Source: Onchocerca volvulus (taxonomy: Eukaryota > Nematoda > Chromadorea > Rhabditida > Onchocercidae). From it: DNA of 64,000 nucleotides. Positions 40,201 through 53,164 of the stretch are shown here, in pieces. The position numbers were made by a program, and so were the translations under genes. The stretch lies in contig HG738137.1 of NCBI GenBank assembly GCA_000499405.2, positions 20,670,603-20,734,602 of the forward strand, in the 5' to 3' direction. Within the stretch, counting starts at the first letter, position 1, and the number at the start of each line of letters is the position of its first letter. The notes under the pieces were generated by a model, which saw nothing but the letters and a program-made list of their open reading frames with translations, did not search any database and was not told the origin of the DNA.

Positions 40201-43200
40201 TTACTTGAGCATAATCTTTATTAAACAGTAGATTGAACTTTAGCCTGAAGTTCATCTCATTTCATTTATCAATCGATGGCGATCCAAGCAATGATCACAT
40301 GAGAATGCTTAAATCAACTGTTAGCTGTATGTTGTGATGAATGAAAGAGATCTATTCAAATACACATTTCCTGATAGCATTTTCCTCGATAAAAAAAGCA
40401 ATCCTCGGCTTGTAAAATAGAGGTGGAAGTAAAGAGAGTTGCTTGTAAACAATATCAATTATTATTAAATTGGAAAGGTACGATGAAAATATGCAGAGAG
40501 AAGGCAAAAGTAATTGACGACGTCTTCGGACTTGCTCAGATCCGTAAGATTATTTTTGTTTTTTTCGCGCGGGTGCGAATCGAATAGTTCAGTTTGGAAT
40601 TGAAATTTTATTTTTATTTTTATCCAGATATTAGAACAGAATTCCTAATCATCGCGATATAATTTATACAAATCTCACCAAAAAAAAAAAAATGCTTAGC
40701 ACTCGTAATTCTTGCAAACTAATTTTTTAGGATATCTTATTTCGGATCTATTTCATCTTCCTTGCGAGAATTTTTCTTATATCAATAAACGAATACATGT
40801 AATGTGGTAGCATCTTCAAATAAGATTAAATTTAGCATTTACGGCTATATTTCAATTTCTAACTCTGTAGAAATCATCAAGAAAAAAAATTGAAAATCAA
40901 TAAATGCACTATTAAATACATGCCATCCTAAATATACACAATTTTTTGTTTAATACGATTTTCAAAATATTAATAAAATAGGATATCTGAGGAATTGATA
41001 TTCATTTTATTGAGAATTTGATCAATGAGAGATAGCAAAAACTTGAGTTAATTTTCAAAAATCACACGGACTTTCCGATTCAACGCAATGGTCTACAAAC
41101 ATGCCGAGCCAGGTGATATTAAAATGAAAAATAAAGAAGCTCAAAATTATGGTTCCATTAAAGAAAAATTTGATACTGAAAGATCCTTCAAATCTTTCAA
41201 GAAAACCGGAACAGATATATTCAGTATTTCTTGTGGGAAGTTTTAATAAAAAGAGGTCAGTCAGTAGTTTTAAATCGGAATCTGGAAAATAATCGATAAA
41301 AAGTCCAATAATTTTTCTTCAAAATCTTTACTGAGAAAAAAACTATCTTTTCCGGTCTCCTAAAGACGAACTTCCTAAAAAGGTTATTTTTTCCTAATCC
41401 TAAGGGACTCTACAATTTTAATCTTTTTCACAAAAATTTTCAACTTTTTGGTTCAACATATAAGAGTGAAATGATGATATATTGAAGATGAACTTTTGGA
41501 ATACTTATTTTATCAGTTTGAGTTACCATTTTTGTCGGAGATTTTCTTTCCTAAATCTCAAAAATATGAGATGACTATATGCTTAAAAGGATAGATAGAA
41601 AATGAAAGAAAGAGAAGGTAAGATAAAAAGGTCATTTATTATTTCGACCAGTTTTGCATTAGTGATGATTAGTGATGAGGTTAATCTAAATTACCATGAA
41701 TATTAACAGTTTTGAAAAAAATAGAAATTATAAACTTCCCCTATTTGAGGAATTAAAATTTATTAATTCATACATTTCAACAAATGGAAAAATTTTCGAG
41801 AAATTTGAATGTAATTTTTCATAGCAAATGGTTCATTTCTCGAAAATTTATCAAAATAGGAGAATGATCAATTATTTTTGAAGAATTCATCTAAAAGCTT
41901 CCTTTTCGCTTTTTTTTTTTTTAGATAAAACAGCAACAATTAGTCATTTTGTTGACAAGCTCCTTCATCCTCTTGCCCTCCCCCGCCCCAATAAAAAACG
42001 CTGTCGACTGCAGGAAAAAAAAGTGGAATTGAAATTGGAAAACGTAAAAAGCAATGAATAAGTACATTTACACGTTTATGAAGCAGCCTCAAGGAGGATT
42101 CTGCTCCAATTTCAAATGATTTACTGACTTCACGTCAAACTTCAGTAAAGGGAAAAATCTTTACCTTTTGATTAAGGGTAATAGTGGCGAACTCTTCCAA
42201 ACAATTGTCATCATTCATCTCTTTCATCTCTTACTCATCATTCGTCTGTAATGTTCAACAGATATTTCGAAGAAAAAATTCAGACAGTTTTCGACGTCTC
42301 ATTTCGAAAATGATTTTGACTTTATAAGAATTCACGTATGATGAGTGGAATGAACGAAAAGTTTTAACTACAAAATCAAGAAATTTTATGTAATTTTCAA
42401 AAGAATATTGGGCTATTGTTGTAGATTGAAATAGAATAAGATATTAAAAACTGATTTAAGAAGAGCAAAATTCATAAGTGGCATAACCGAGACAGAGAGA
42501 CGAAGAGAAAACAGATAAGTAAAGTTGGTTCTAGTGAAATCTGCTGAAATTGTTGGCTGGATAAAAGTGCCTTCAATTTGTTATGTTATTCTATTGATCT
42601 TTGATAATATCAGTATTGGGCTCCATCTGGCTCATTACGCCACTTGAGAATTTCAGAATTCATATTTCTTCATGAAATACATTTCATTAATCTTTTCTAC
42701 ATAATTTGCAATGTAAATGATCAATCAAAAATTCAAAATTTATGTAAAGCATATTATTGCTAGTCTTTGAAAAATGCGGCAGTTAATAGATTGCCGACAG
42801 TTTATGGGTTTAGAAGAAATTAAAATAGCGAATCCATATTTATTTAAACATCATTTCATTCAAAATGAGATAAGTTTCAAAGTTGTAAAAATGACGGGCA
42901 GAAACTAAAAGATTTGTTTTTGGCAATGAATGAAATTCGAATCCTGCCAAAAGCAATTATAATGAGTTATGAATTGATATGATGACATAATCTAATCTAT
43001 GAAAATTTATCACTTTTAAACGAAAGTGGATGAAGAACTGAAAAGTTTTATTTTAATATTAAAAAATCAAGCACTTTTTGAAGACAGAAGTTCAAATTTT
43101 AGTAAGAGTGGGAAAGGCTAAGAAAATTTGAAGATGGAATTAACACTCAGCTGCTGCAAATTCTACTAACTTTAGCCTTCAAACATACATATAAATATAT

Positions 43201-46200
43201 GTATATACAGAGAAATGCAGGTTTATGGTTGTAAAACATATGTTTTGTTTGGAATATCAGCTAGCTTCAGGGAAAAGAAGTGATGGGAAAATAGTTTGAG
43301 GGATAAATGTTTGTTTGAAATGTGTTGCTTAATAGCGAAATCGTCCGATCAGCTGATGCATTGCAGCATTAGGCGGCATTGAAATTCATCAACTTCGAAT
43401 TCAACCATTGTTAAGTCGGTAGTTTATAATTTCGTTTGAATGAAATGTTTTTATTAAATATCCTGGCCGAATATTTCTAAAGAATTATATCTATTATATT
43501 TGGAATTATTTCGCATTGATTTGATCTTCAACAGTATATTCTTTAGATCTAATTTCAATTATTCAAAATCTTGAAGTCAATTTCTTACCATTTTTTTATT
43601 AATTCTCTATTCTGGTCTTTTGATTAGGATAAATTAATCCTTCAGTATAGGACAAGCTATATTAGTTTTTTGATAGTTATTTGTGCAGAAAAACATTTAA
43701 ATCCGTTTTTCATTCCTCAAGATTTTAGACTAAAACATTAGAGAAGTTTTTGAAGTCAAATTTTAGACAAAGCAAGATTGAAGTAAAATCAAAACTTGTT
43801 AGAAAGAAGAAATTGCAATAAAAAGAAGGGAAGGATGAAAAAAAAGATGTCAATGAGGAAAAATTGTCGTTTTGAGAGGAGTTCTTTTCTTGACATGCAA
43901 AAAAAGCAAATTTGAATTGATTTCGGAGAAGAAGCCTAGCCCTTCTCAAACTCTACACTAAGCTTAATGAATGGCTTTTTTAGTCAATAAAGCTGGCTAG
44001 CTTCAGGCTAGTTTCGTTTTTGGGTCATATTTCTTCGATTCCTTAACAATCACAACAATTTAGCAATCACAGGAATATCCGAAGAGAATCAAAAAGTTAC
44101 GCTGCAAATCTAAATTAAGAATTGCTTTCTTGCATCAAACGCAAAAAAAATGATTGCAATATTTGGAGAAAAACCGAAATTTACCAAATATTATAATGAT
44201 TTTCTGCCAGAAGTTTAATCTTAAAAATAAGAAGAAATTAAAGATTTCAAACGAAGAAGAGATGAAAATGTGACGATATTTGCTGGCAAAAATTCTGTAT
44301 TATCTGTTTAGTTTACCATATTCTTGCGAGGGTTTCCAGTTTGAAACAAATTTGCGGAGAAATCCCCAAATTTCCAAATGAAGTAATCAATGTGATATCT
44401 AGAATCTAAAAAAGAAATATCTCAGACGGAAAACAAAAATTAAAGATAATAACTGTTGTAATTGCATATTTACTAACTGACATTAACACATTTGCTTCAC
44501 CAGATAATAATCTAAAGTTCAATTAAAAAGTTGAAAACAAAAAGAAGAGAAGTAATTTCTGGAAGATGACAAAGAAAGTTTGAAATTTTTTGAATGAAAT
44601 AAAAAAATAATTGCTTTTATAGGCCTGTTGATTTGGCTGAAACTAAAAAACAAATGAAAAGCAATATAAAAGCTAAAGAGCAAGGAGAGAGAATAAAAAA
44701 ATGAAGTAAGACTATAATTCGTAAATTGAATGAAACATTTTAAAGAGTAGAATCATCTTTGTGTCATTCTGACCATCGTTTAGATATCATTTTTACGTTG
44801 GGCAATCAAATTTTGATTGTTTAGGTGCATTTCAACCTACTAACAAGTTCAACTTCGACTTCTTATAGCCAGTAGTAATTTTGATGACGATCAAATTGAT
44901 CGACACAATCAAATTGACCGATATTTTTCAAGAAAAATTAATGATTATTTGCAGAACGGAAATATAGCCATCTTACTCAGTTAGTATTGCTTTCGTGAAA
45001 TTTCCATACATCGATGAATTTATGGATGAATGGATAAACAATCGGACAAGTAAACAATGAGATGAACAGACTGATAAACGAACAATAATCACACATCATC
45101 CCGTATTCAAACAGAGATTGAAAAGTGACAACAGAAAGTGTCGGCTCAAGAAGCTCAGGGCCAATCCTTATAATTGTGCGGTTTAGATCTAGACACGGAT
45201 TGCTTCTTACATGAACAACTACATGTTGCTGCTCTAGAATCGGCAAACCATATAATCTCTATATCTACACGGACAATGGAACAACAAAAAATATTGTATA
45301 TCACGAACATTATGAAATCAAACATTCAATTATGATTAAATTTAAGTAAGTAAAAGAGAACTGATATCTAAATCCTCCACATTTATTTGTTTCCCCTCTC
45401 TCCATCAACTTCATTCCTTTTTTTTTGTCAAGAAAATTAAACTTTTTGGAATTTTATCTTTCCTAAATATCTTTTTTAAAAAAAAAAAATTTTTTTTTTT
45501 CGCTTCCTGAAAATGCATTTATAGTTTTGAGCAATTTTTGGAAAAAATTCACGATTCAGTGTTCAAGCCCTTCCATGTAAATAGTTCTCAATAAATCCAT
45601 TCAATCATTAGCCAAGTTCTACAATACACTGGTGAATATAGAAATTGATTTCAACTCATTTCTATTCCCGCTTACAATTTAATTCTTTTGAGTATTTAAA
45701 TCATCGGAAACAGCAAATTTGAAATATAAATCTCTTATTCATAATCATTTAAATTTTGAAATAACTTGAACTTCTACCGCATTGGAGCAAATTGATGATT
45801 CTTGACAAAAAATAGAGAAATATATATCACCATTTGAAATTTTAATGTACTTCTTTAATCAATGCTAAGAAAAAATTGGAGGGATCTTTACAACGATAAA
45901 AAATAAAATTATCATTCCCACGGGATTTCTGATGGCAGCGGAAATATTAATAATGCATGTTTTATTCAAATGGGAAGTTCAAAGATGGAGCAAATTAGAA
46001 GTGTCTATAAATGGACATTTTTAGCTTCGAAAAATTACATTTCGTCAGGAAAGAAGATCTGTTTTGACTTTAAATGATTAAATAAATCTGTTATTTAGCT
46101 GTGATGCATTAGCTAGTAGGAAAGCACATCTTGAAAACTTACCATCAACAATGTTTTTAAATCAGCATTTTCTAGCGATGAATTTATTCGCAGTGGATCC

Positions 46201-49200
46201 ATGTTTTCGCCAATAAAGGGTGCATCTGCAAGGGCAGCTATTTGATCCAGCGATGCCAAAATCTATAAATTATAATTATCATTAAATCGAATTGATAACT
46301 TTCCTGATAATCGAATTGATATATAATAATTGATAATCGAATTGATACATAATAATTCATCCTATCAGTTTCAAAAAGATGTATCCAAAACTTCAAGGAC
46401 CAGGCGACAGCTTTATTTTCAGGAAGTGTATTTGTTTGACAACGAATGAAAAGCTAAAGTATGAATATCGACATGATGGCAACAGCCGATTTTTTTTATA
46501 TCATTGGAAAATGAACAATTAAATTAAACAAGAATGGACACAGAAGTAAATAAGACAAGGATTTCTTCTCTGTTTTTGAAAAGTCTCTTGATTAGCAAAA
46601 TTCGGAATAAGAGCAGAATTAGAAATAAAGTAAAAAAGAAACTGAATACTGAAAAAGGGACATCAAATTAGAACTATTCTGCTCATTGAACTGGTATGGT
46701 TCATTGTTGTTTTGCTTAATTTTTAAGACAAACTTATTTTACTCAGAAATCTTTTATGTAATTTTTTCTATTGGAAATCTTTTCCAATTCTAACATCAAT
46801 TCTATACGTTTACTCTTATGCGAAAATGGACAATCTGTATTTATTTTCAGCATTTCATCAATGAGATTCCAGTGAGACAAAGAGATTCTTTAACAAAATT
46901 TTTTTTAATTCCAATTTCAATTTTTCAACGGAAAACTGCAAATTTTTGTTATTTTAAAACAGTTAAAATAAATCTTTATTTGCTCAACACGTAATTTTCT
47001 CTGTCTTCGTCATAATTTTTTTTTCTTTAATGTTGTTAGATATCCGAAACAAATCCCCTTATATTAATAGTTTGAGTATCTCTAACAAACGTGAATTCGA
47101 AAAATTTTTTAGCGATATGTTTACTACATATGATAAGTGCAAAAATAATGATTCATATGCTCAGAAATAATGTAGTAGAAATCGTGGGAACTCAGCATTC
47201 ATAAGATCCAAGGGATTTAAAAAAAACATATCGAAACTAGAAATTAAAAATTCTCAGGAGTATTTGAAATTTAGATGCAAATATATAAACACTCTATTTG
47301 AAATAATATAAAAAAAAGAGGAAAAATCAAAATACATCATTTTTTTGGAAATTGTCGATCAAAGATAAATCATTTGTGGCATCAATTTTGTTCGGATATA
47401 TAAAGTTTGTTGCGCTTACAAGAATGTTGCAAATTATACAAATTATATTGCAGAATTAAAATTACACTTTCAAATATGCATCTCCTTTTCTTTTATAGAA
47501 TGATATACCTTTTCGACGCCGGACAAATCCGCAGGTATTTGTTGCTCCGGACCACGTCTTGTACAACCATCCGCATCGCACGTGTCGCCTCCGGGTAGCA
47601 GATCTCCACTGACCACAGTATCTGAATGCATTGCAATTGCGGCAGTACTCGGGCCTGTACAGTTTGAACAACCGTACTCTTCGGTCCACTTCTTGTTGTT
47701 TACCGCCGACAATATATTGCTCTATAACGAGGCTCATCTTGTTTATGCACATTTATGCGTTGCAAGCTTGGACCAAATTAAATCATTTCTTTGGAATTTT
47801 CAAGATTTCCGATAAAACCAGACCGCGATTTCATTCAAAACTGAGCACGCAGTCTGACGAAGACTAATAGCTCCAGCCAACGACATCTATTAATACGAGA
47901 GTTTTAATTCTTCTAAGAGATTTCATGTTCATCATGATAGGGGTAGATGTAATGAAATAAAAATATTGAACTAAAAACACTAAGAAATGGTTAACTCTAA
48001 TTTTTTAATAAACATAATTCAAGCAGCAACACATTTATATTTCTTATACATATTGTAGTAGGTAAACCTTAAATGTGCTTATCATAATTTAAGGACATTT
48101 AAACGTGTCCTATAAATTCAAAGATTTCAGAAAAAAAGTATCATATTATAGTAATATAATACGATACTTTTTTTTCCATCTTATGCTTGGTAGTCGTAAT
48201 AAATTAATGCATCAGTTTCGAATTCTTTAACCTCTTTTGGAAACAAATTCTGACTTACTTTTAATTTTCGACGTGCATTGTACCTTCGAATTTGTTCCAC
48301 AGTACTTTGCAAATGTCTCCGAGGGGCAAAGCGATTACGTTCACGTAACCATTCATGATTTAAGGCACCTTCTGCAGATATCCTATTGTTTGGATTCACG
48401 GTGAGTAATCTGATAAGCAGATCCTTCGCCGAATCACTTATCTGTTGCCATGTACCACCGTGATGCTGAAAATACATTCTATCAGGAAAAATTTTTTTTT
48501 TTTGAATTTGAATAACTTTATTATAAATAATATTGGCAGGAAAAAAACTTCAAATTCCCATAAATTTAGTATAAATAAATTCTCAATAATGAGTAGCGAA
48601 TGACGTAAATTAATTTTATTTTTCCCATCTAAGAGAAAGATCAAATAAAAAAAAAAAAAAAATTAATATAAAATTTCAATTAAGATCCTGAATATAAAGA
48701 TACCGAATATTTCCCTTCGGTAATACTTTCATAAACTTCTTGCCGAGCGCCAACAAATGGTAAACGTCCACAAAGAAGTATGTAAAGTAGTACACCAGCA
48801 CTCCACATATCAGCTTTTGTACCATATTCCGCATTGTTTACCACCTCGGGAGCCATAAAATATGACATCCCAACACGGCCTGGAATTCTACAGTTAGAAC
48901 AGATTAACCAGGATTCAATATAAAAGAAGTTGAATAAAAAAAACCTAAGAAACTTACCAGCTCGAACAGTGGCAGTTGGAGCAGGCAATTTCATAGAAAC
49001 ACCAAAACCAGTCAGTTTCAGAGGCGCTGAATTATCTTTACTGTAAATTAGCATTAATTAGTATTGCTAAAGTAATGAAATTAAATGTTTTGCGAATGAA
49101 AGAGCGATGTTATTATAAAAAGTTTGAAAGAGATAAAAGATATTGCCTTGCCTTGCAAGAACAATATTGTGCGGTCGAATATCACGATGAATGATCCCTT

Positions 49201-50866
49201 GGCGGTGCATGTATTCCAAGGCTTGCATTAGTTGTCTCATGTAATGACTGCAAATTTTCCGATAAAAATTTATCCTTGCACAAAATTGCTCTGAGCTAAA
49301 AAGCCTACAGTATATTGCTAATAACTAAAGTGCCTACAGTATGATATCAACTAGGTATAAAATACATACATAGATTTTCAATAATAATAATAATAATAAT
49401 ATTTTATTTATCATCATGAAAAACACATGAAAAGATACTAATGAATAAAACAATCAATATCTTACTTTAATTGTCATCTAGTCGATTATTTAATGAGATA
49501 AAACTTTTTAAATTCAATTCGACTGAAACAAAGTTTTTAACAGTTCTATCTTGACTCTAATCGAAACTTTAATCAGCATAAACACTTACACTTAAAACAT
49601 TTATTAGATATTTATTTTTTCTTTTTTTTAAATATAGTATCTACAGTAATAAAAAACACAATCCATCTAATTTCATCGGTAAAATGTTTCACCTGGCAAC
49701 AGCTTCACTATAAACAAAACCAGCACTGGCTCGTTTAACAATCTCAAAGCATATATCGTCACCATCGAGAAATTCAAAAACCATATGAACAGCTTTTTCT
49801 CCAGCTATCACATCTTTTAATTCGCACAAAAATGGATGTTTCAGCACCGCACATATTTCAATTTCATTGTCCACATCTGACAATTTGTTGACAATTAGCA
49901 TTTGTGCAAAAACTGCTAATTGTTATTTATCACAAGATTGAGGTATTAAGTAGGTTACAGATTTTGACTACTAATTTGATCATAAAACAAAGAAAATGTA
50001 AGAAATTTTGATTGCTAATTTTGTCTTTCAATTGAATTTATGATTAGCATGATAGATAACAATGTGCTGAGTTATAACTCAGTGAGTTTTGTTTCTGCTT
50101 CTTCTCTTTTTTTGATGAGAGTTCCATTAACTGAAAGTTTGAATTCTGTATTTAATAAGCTCAAGAATAGGTATTCCAGTTGCTTTTCCCATTTCAATAT
50201 AAAGTTGGTGAACAGTAAATAATTCAAATCATTTGATCGAGAAATAACTGAAACTAACAACAATAAAACATATGAAACTCAGCTAACAGGAAATTTCGTG
50301 CCAAAAGACTAACCTGTTTTGGTTAATCCTGAAGTGACAGAATATTTTTGCAAGTCGACACTTTTCACCGAATACAGCTTCGAAGTTATGCGATGTACAG
50401 CACGATAAATTGTGCTTAACGGACCACTACAAATAAGGAGATTATGAGATAACGCTGGTAGGATATCATCTCAAACTCGAAATCATCTCACATTAACAAA
50501 AAAGCACACAATAATTGCTTTTATGCTTTTGACAAAACATCCTTGGATCAGTTCATCAACAATGATTGCTAACAATGTTGATGAACTTCTAATTTTCTGA
50601 ATTCTAAAACTTCGTTATTTCGAATCAATTAATTACTTGCACTGGCTTATTACTTCATCATTCTATATTAATTCCTTCTGTTGTTAATATTCATCATTGC
50701 AGATTTTCTCCTAATTTTGAGTAAGATTGAATAACTACGACAAATTTTGGGAAGATTTTTCGTATGTTAAAAAATTGACTTACCGTTCGATGACATCCCC
50801 GAGTTGGTAATGATGATTGAGCAGCACTGTTTCTTCGCTCAAAGTCCATGGTTGCCCCGCATACAT
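34224..50866 (-). CDS. lin-2: LIN-2/CASK membrane-associated guanylate kinase scaffold
   Basis: A complete 21-exon gene for 1003 residues. Exons in order: 50866-50784, 50426-50314, 49876-49693, 49247-49152, 49040-48958, 48879-48704, 48465-48259, 47721-47509, 46262-46143, 38346-38272, 38153-38070, 37843-37700, 37436-37203, 37051-36988, 36610-36357, 36147-35961, 35626-35523, 35329-35203, 34999-34797, 34725-34645, 34403-34224; every junction keeps phase. Domains: CaMK-like kinase (about 20-314, ending YNARRKLK), L27 region (about 386-500), PDZ (about 586-668, MGITLK, IVPSYR), SH3 (from [10 protein letters not shown] near 676), HOOK linker with NKKKKYY, guanylate kinase-like (808-1003, [26 protein letters not shown], end [10 protein letters not shown]). 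The kinase has GFG (170-172) in place of DFG, the CASK hallmark. CASK/LIN-2 partners LIN-7 and LIN-10 in receptor localisation and synaptic scaffolding. The intron after exon 4 has a GC donor. The start was chosen because the frame entering the kinase opens at this ATG; an upstream ATG at 50882 is out of frame. Confidence 0.97.
39374..39862 (+). CDS. Possible nested ORFs in lin-2 intron 9
   Basis: Two consecutive plus-strand ORFs. The first (39374-39574, 66 codons) is basic at its end ([19 protein letters not shown]). The second, from the ATG at 39599 to 39862, is acidic then mixed ([18 protein letters not shown]). Their amino-acid use is less skewed to Phe/Ile/Lys/Asn homopolymers than typical chance ORFs here, but no domain, conserved motif or clear splice partner was seen. 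A head-to-head minus ORF (39167-39367) with a [14 protein letters not shown] stretch lies just upstream. They may be parts of a nested gene, a decayed insertion, or chance. Confidence 0.2.
45095..45258 (-). CDS. Exon candidate inside lin-2 intron 9, unknown
   Basis: Following an ATATAG acceptor, an open frame of 54 codons reads with notably coding-like composition ([18 protein letters not shown], then [15 protein letters not shown] and [13 protein letters not shown]) and reaches a possible GTGTGA donor. It sits on the same strand as lin-2 but has no counterpart in CASK proteins between the flanking exons. It could be a lineage-specific alternative exon, part of a nested gene, or a gene fragment. 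Confidence 0.3.
46306..46357. repeat. Two-copy 26-bp tandem repeat
   Basis: GATAATCGAATTGATATATA... at 46306 is followed directly by GATAATCGAATTGATACATA... at 46332; the units differ by one base over 26. A partial third unit (AAATCGAATTGATAAC) lies at about 46284. It is in intron 9 of lin-2, 44 bp upstream of exon 9 on the transcribed strand. Confidence 0.85.
48131..48175. repeat. Near-perfect hairpin in lin-2 intron 7
   Basis: Left arm 48131-48150 (AAAAAAAGTATCATATTATA) pairs with 48154-48175 with a single mismatch and a loop of about 3 bases. It lies six bases beyond the stop codon reached if intron 7 of lin-2 is not removed. It may be an intronic RNA structure or the remnant of a palindromic element. 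Confidence 0.8.
49381..49401. repeat. (ATA)7 microsatellite
   Basis: A pure trinucleotide run inside intron 3 of lin-2, between exons 3 and 4. Confidence 0.95.
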
Positions 50867-50893
50867 TACTTAAATCGGCCATCCAGTGATTCC

Positions 50894-50956
50894 TATCTCT
50901 GAGGACAAACGGCTTTCTCTGAGGACAATCGGACTATCTCCAGGATAATCGGGCTT
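50894..50956. repeat. Three-copy 20-21 bp tandem repeat in the lin-2 5' leader
   Basis: Units CTCTGAGGACAAACGG (from 50897), CTCTGAGGACAATCGG (from 50917) and CTCCAGGATAATCGGG (from 50938) follow one another with 20-21 bp spacing, 31 bp upstream of the chosen lin-2 start. On the transcribed strand each of two units contains GTCCTCAG, an acceptor-like string, so the repeat may offer alternative splice or trans-splice sites. Confidence 0.75.
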
Positions 50957-53164
50957 CGGATATTATCAGTAACAAGTAGTCAATAGAGTTGTATACATAT
51001 AAATTATTACAAATATAGTAAGTCCTCTTGACGCGAAGCAATCTTAGATAGCAAAAATTTCTGAAAATTTGCTTAAAAAATAAATACAAGTTAGACAGAT
51101 GCAATGGGAAAATGATCGACTAATGAGTAAGTTTATACTGATAATGATTAAATCAATAAATAGAGTTTTCTGAAACAGCTATTATATTTTGCTATTATAT
51201 TTTAAGTTCTCAACTTCGAATTATTCGTCGAGCCACTCAAATCGCTAGAAAATAAAAAACTTGATTTTTCATATCGTTTATAATTATATTAACTATGTCT
51301 CGATAGTGCTACAATATCATTTCAAATTTATCATGCAATTTTACTGGTGAATATGTCTAAGACTAATTACAATGTTGTTTAAAATAGTTATATCAAAAAT
51401 AAATTCGGAAAGTTTAAACTCTGCATATATAATAATGAAATTTAATTATTAACATTATATCTAATGAAACGTAAGAATTGATTGCTCACTCGGAATTTCT
51501 ATTTTTTCTAATCCAAAATTTCAAAAATCCGAATCTATTTCTGCAACCTCAAAATAAACAAACGAATGTACCTAGACAGAAATGCCTTGACCTACCCTGT
51601 CTCTGTAAGTGGACAGCAATTCTTATATTCATCTCGCCGAATACTAATTATAGTTAACTTAATAATAAGATGTTTTTCTTCCGATTAAGAACATCTGCCA
51701 ATAGGCTCGTAGGTTATTCCAAACATAATTAATTGAATTAGCGACTAAATGACAATCATGTGCACAAATGCTGCGAATAACTAGCATCTGATAAGAGCCT
51801 CATGCGATTTCATCTCAATTTTTTCCAATCTTTCTCACTCTCTGTGTCTCCGCTTTTCATTACTTTATGGATAGCACCAATTTTTGATTTAAATAATTAG
51901 TTTAAGCAAAAAATAAAGACCAGATATGCACTAAAACCCTATATTTCCATATAATTGAATATAGCTATCGATTGCTGCTAGTTTTCAATCTTCAGCGACC
52001 TCAAAAATGCCAGTATTAAAGAAAGACTCAATTGTGTTTGCAAGAGTAGGTAAATCATTCCTCTGAATTCATCATGTTATAACATTTGGCAATAGTCATT
52101 AAAAAAAACTATCTAATTTAAAAAGTCTACAAAAAGTTCTGAAATATTAGTTTAGTAATACAACAAATAATAAGTGCCATAATGAAGTAAAATTGGATAA
52201 ATGGTCAATTTTTTTTCAAGGTTTAAAAGTTTAATATTGTTGATTTGGTATTTTATCTTAACTGTTTTGAGACAGTTAATGCAGTAATTCCTTACGAAAG
52301 AAATCTTTTTTTGTTCCATAAATGAGTAAAATTTAATGATTAATCAAACAGTTTGGTAATCTGTAAATAAATCCAATTTACAATAGCAAGAAGCATTCAA
52401 ACAGTTCAGTAATATTAATAAAATCAAATAGAAAAACACCATTTAATCAAAACTCACAATTCAATGGTAAGTCAGATGAACAGAAGAACTATTCATTCAA
52501 CTTTCGTTCTTTTTTCTCAAGACCATTTTGGTTAAACTTTTCCAAAAATATTCAAGTCCTCCTAATTTTTGCACGTTCCCTAATCAATTTTCAGATTTTT
52601 GTCAACCTAGATGTCCTTTATTAAAGTTCCATAATATATTTCATCTTCAGATATTTTCAAATGGATGGAATCAAAAAATTCTAGACGATTTTATTAAATT
52701 CTAAACCAGTAGATTTGCAAGTATAGTTGCAATTTGGTTGTCACAACATTTCAGCCAACTTATCGGTGTTATCACTAAAAAAAGACATACTTTTTCTTCC
52801 CTACAAGTGGTGGTCAAAATTTTAATAAATTGCTTTTAGATCGATTTCTAATATTTTAATAAAACTTAAATATGTATAATGTTAGGTCATTACATAAGCT
52901 GCTAAAAGAATATTATCTGTACAATATGTGCTACTTTAGATGACAATTTGAATATTCGAAGCAACTTTTCCAAACATTTCAGGTGGAATTGATTTTTTTT
53001 CTCGCTTTTTTCTTTTATTTCAGGTGAAAAGTTGATTATAATGTGTTAATTATTGGAATGCTGCGAAGAGAATTGAAGTTTCCGGGCATCTGCTTTGCCT
53101 TTCATTGGTGAGTCATAACACAATTCTTAGATCCAATCATTAATTGAGGGGAAACACAAACGTC

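Larger units (their letters stand above)
38347..46142. other. 7.8-kb intron 9 of lin-2
   Basis: The intron separating the exons for the two halves of the L27 region. It is about ten times longer than the other introns of the gene. It holds plus-strand ORFs at 39374-39862 and a minus-strand exon candidate at 45095-45258 (listed separately), a short GC-rich patch near 41975-42015, and otherwise AT-rich DNA. Such a long intron could carry regulatory elements or nested genes; none is proven. Confidence 0.6.

Noticed and set aside
47407..47867. Several ORFs on both strands around lin-2 exon 8
   Set aside because: Only the minus frame entering at 47721 continues NARRKLK in phase and fits CASK; the rest are shadows.
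50694..50882. Minus ORF starting MADLSN, which superficially resembles the CASK MADDD start
   Set aside because: It is out of frame with the glycine-loop exon; the in-frame start at 50866 gives the expected YQLGDVIE sequence.
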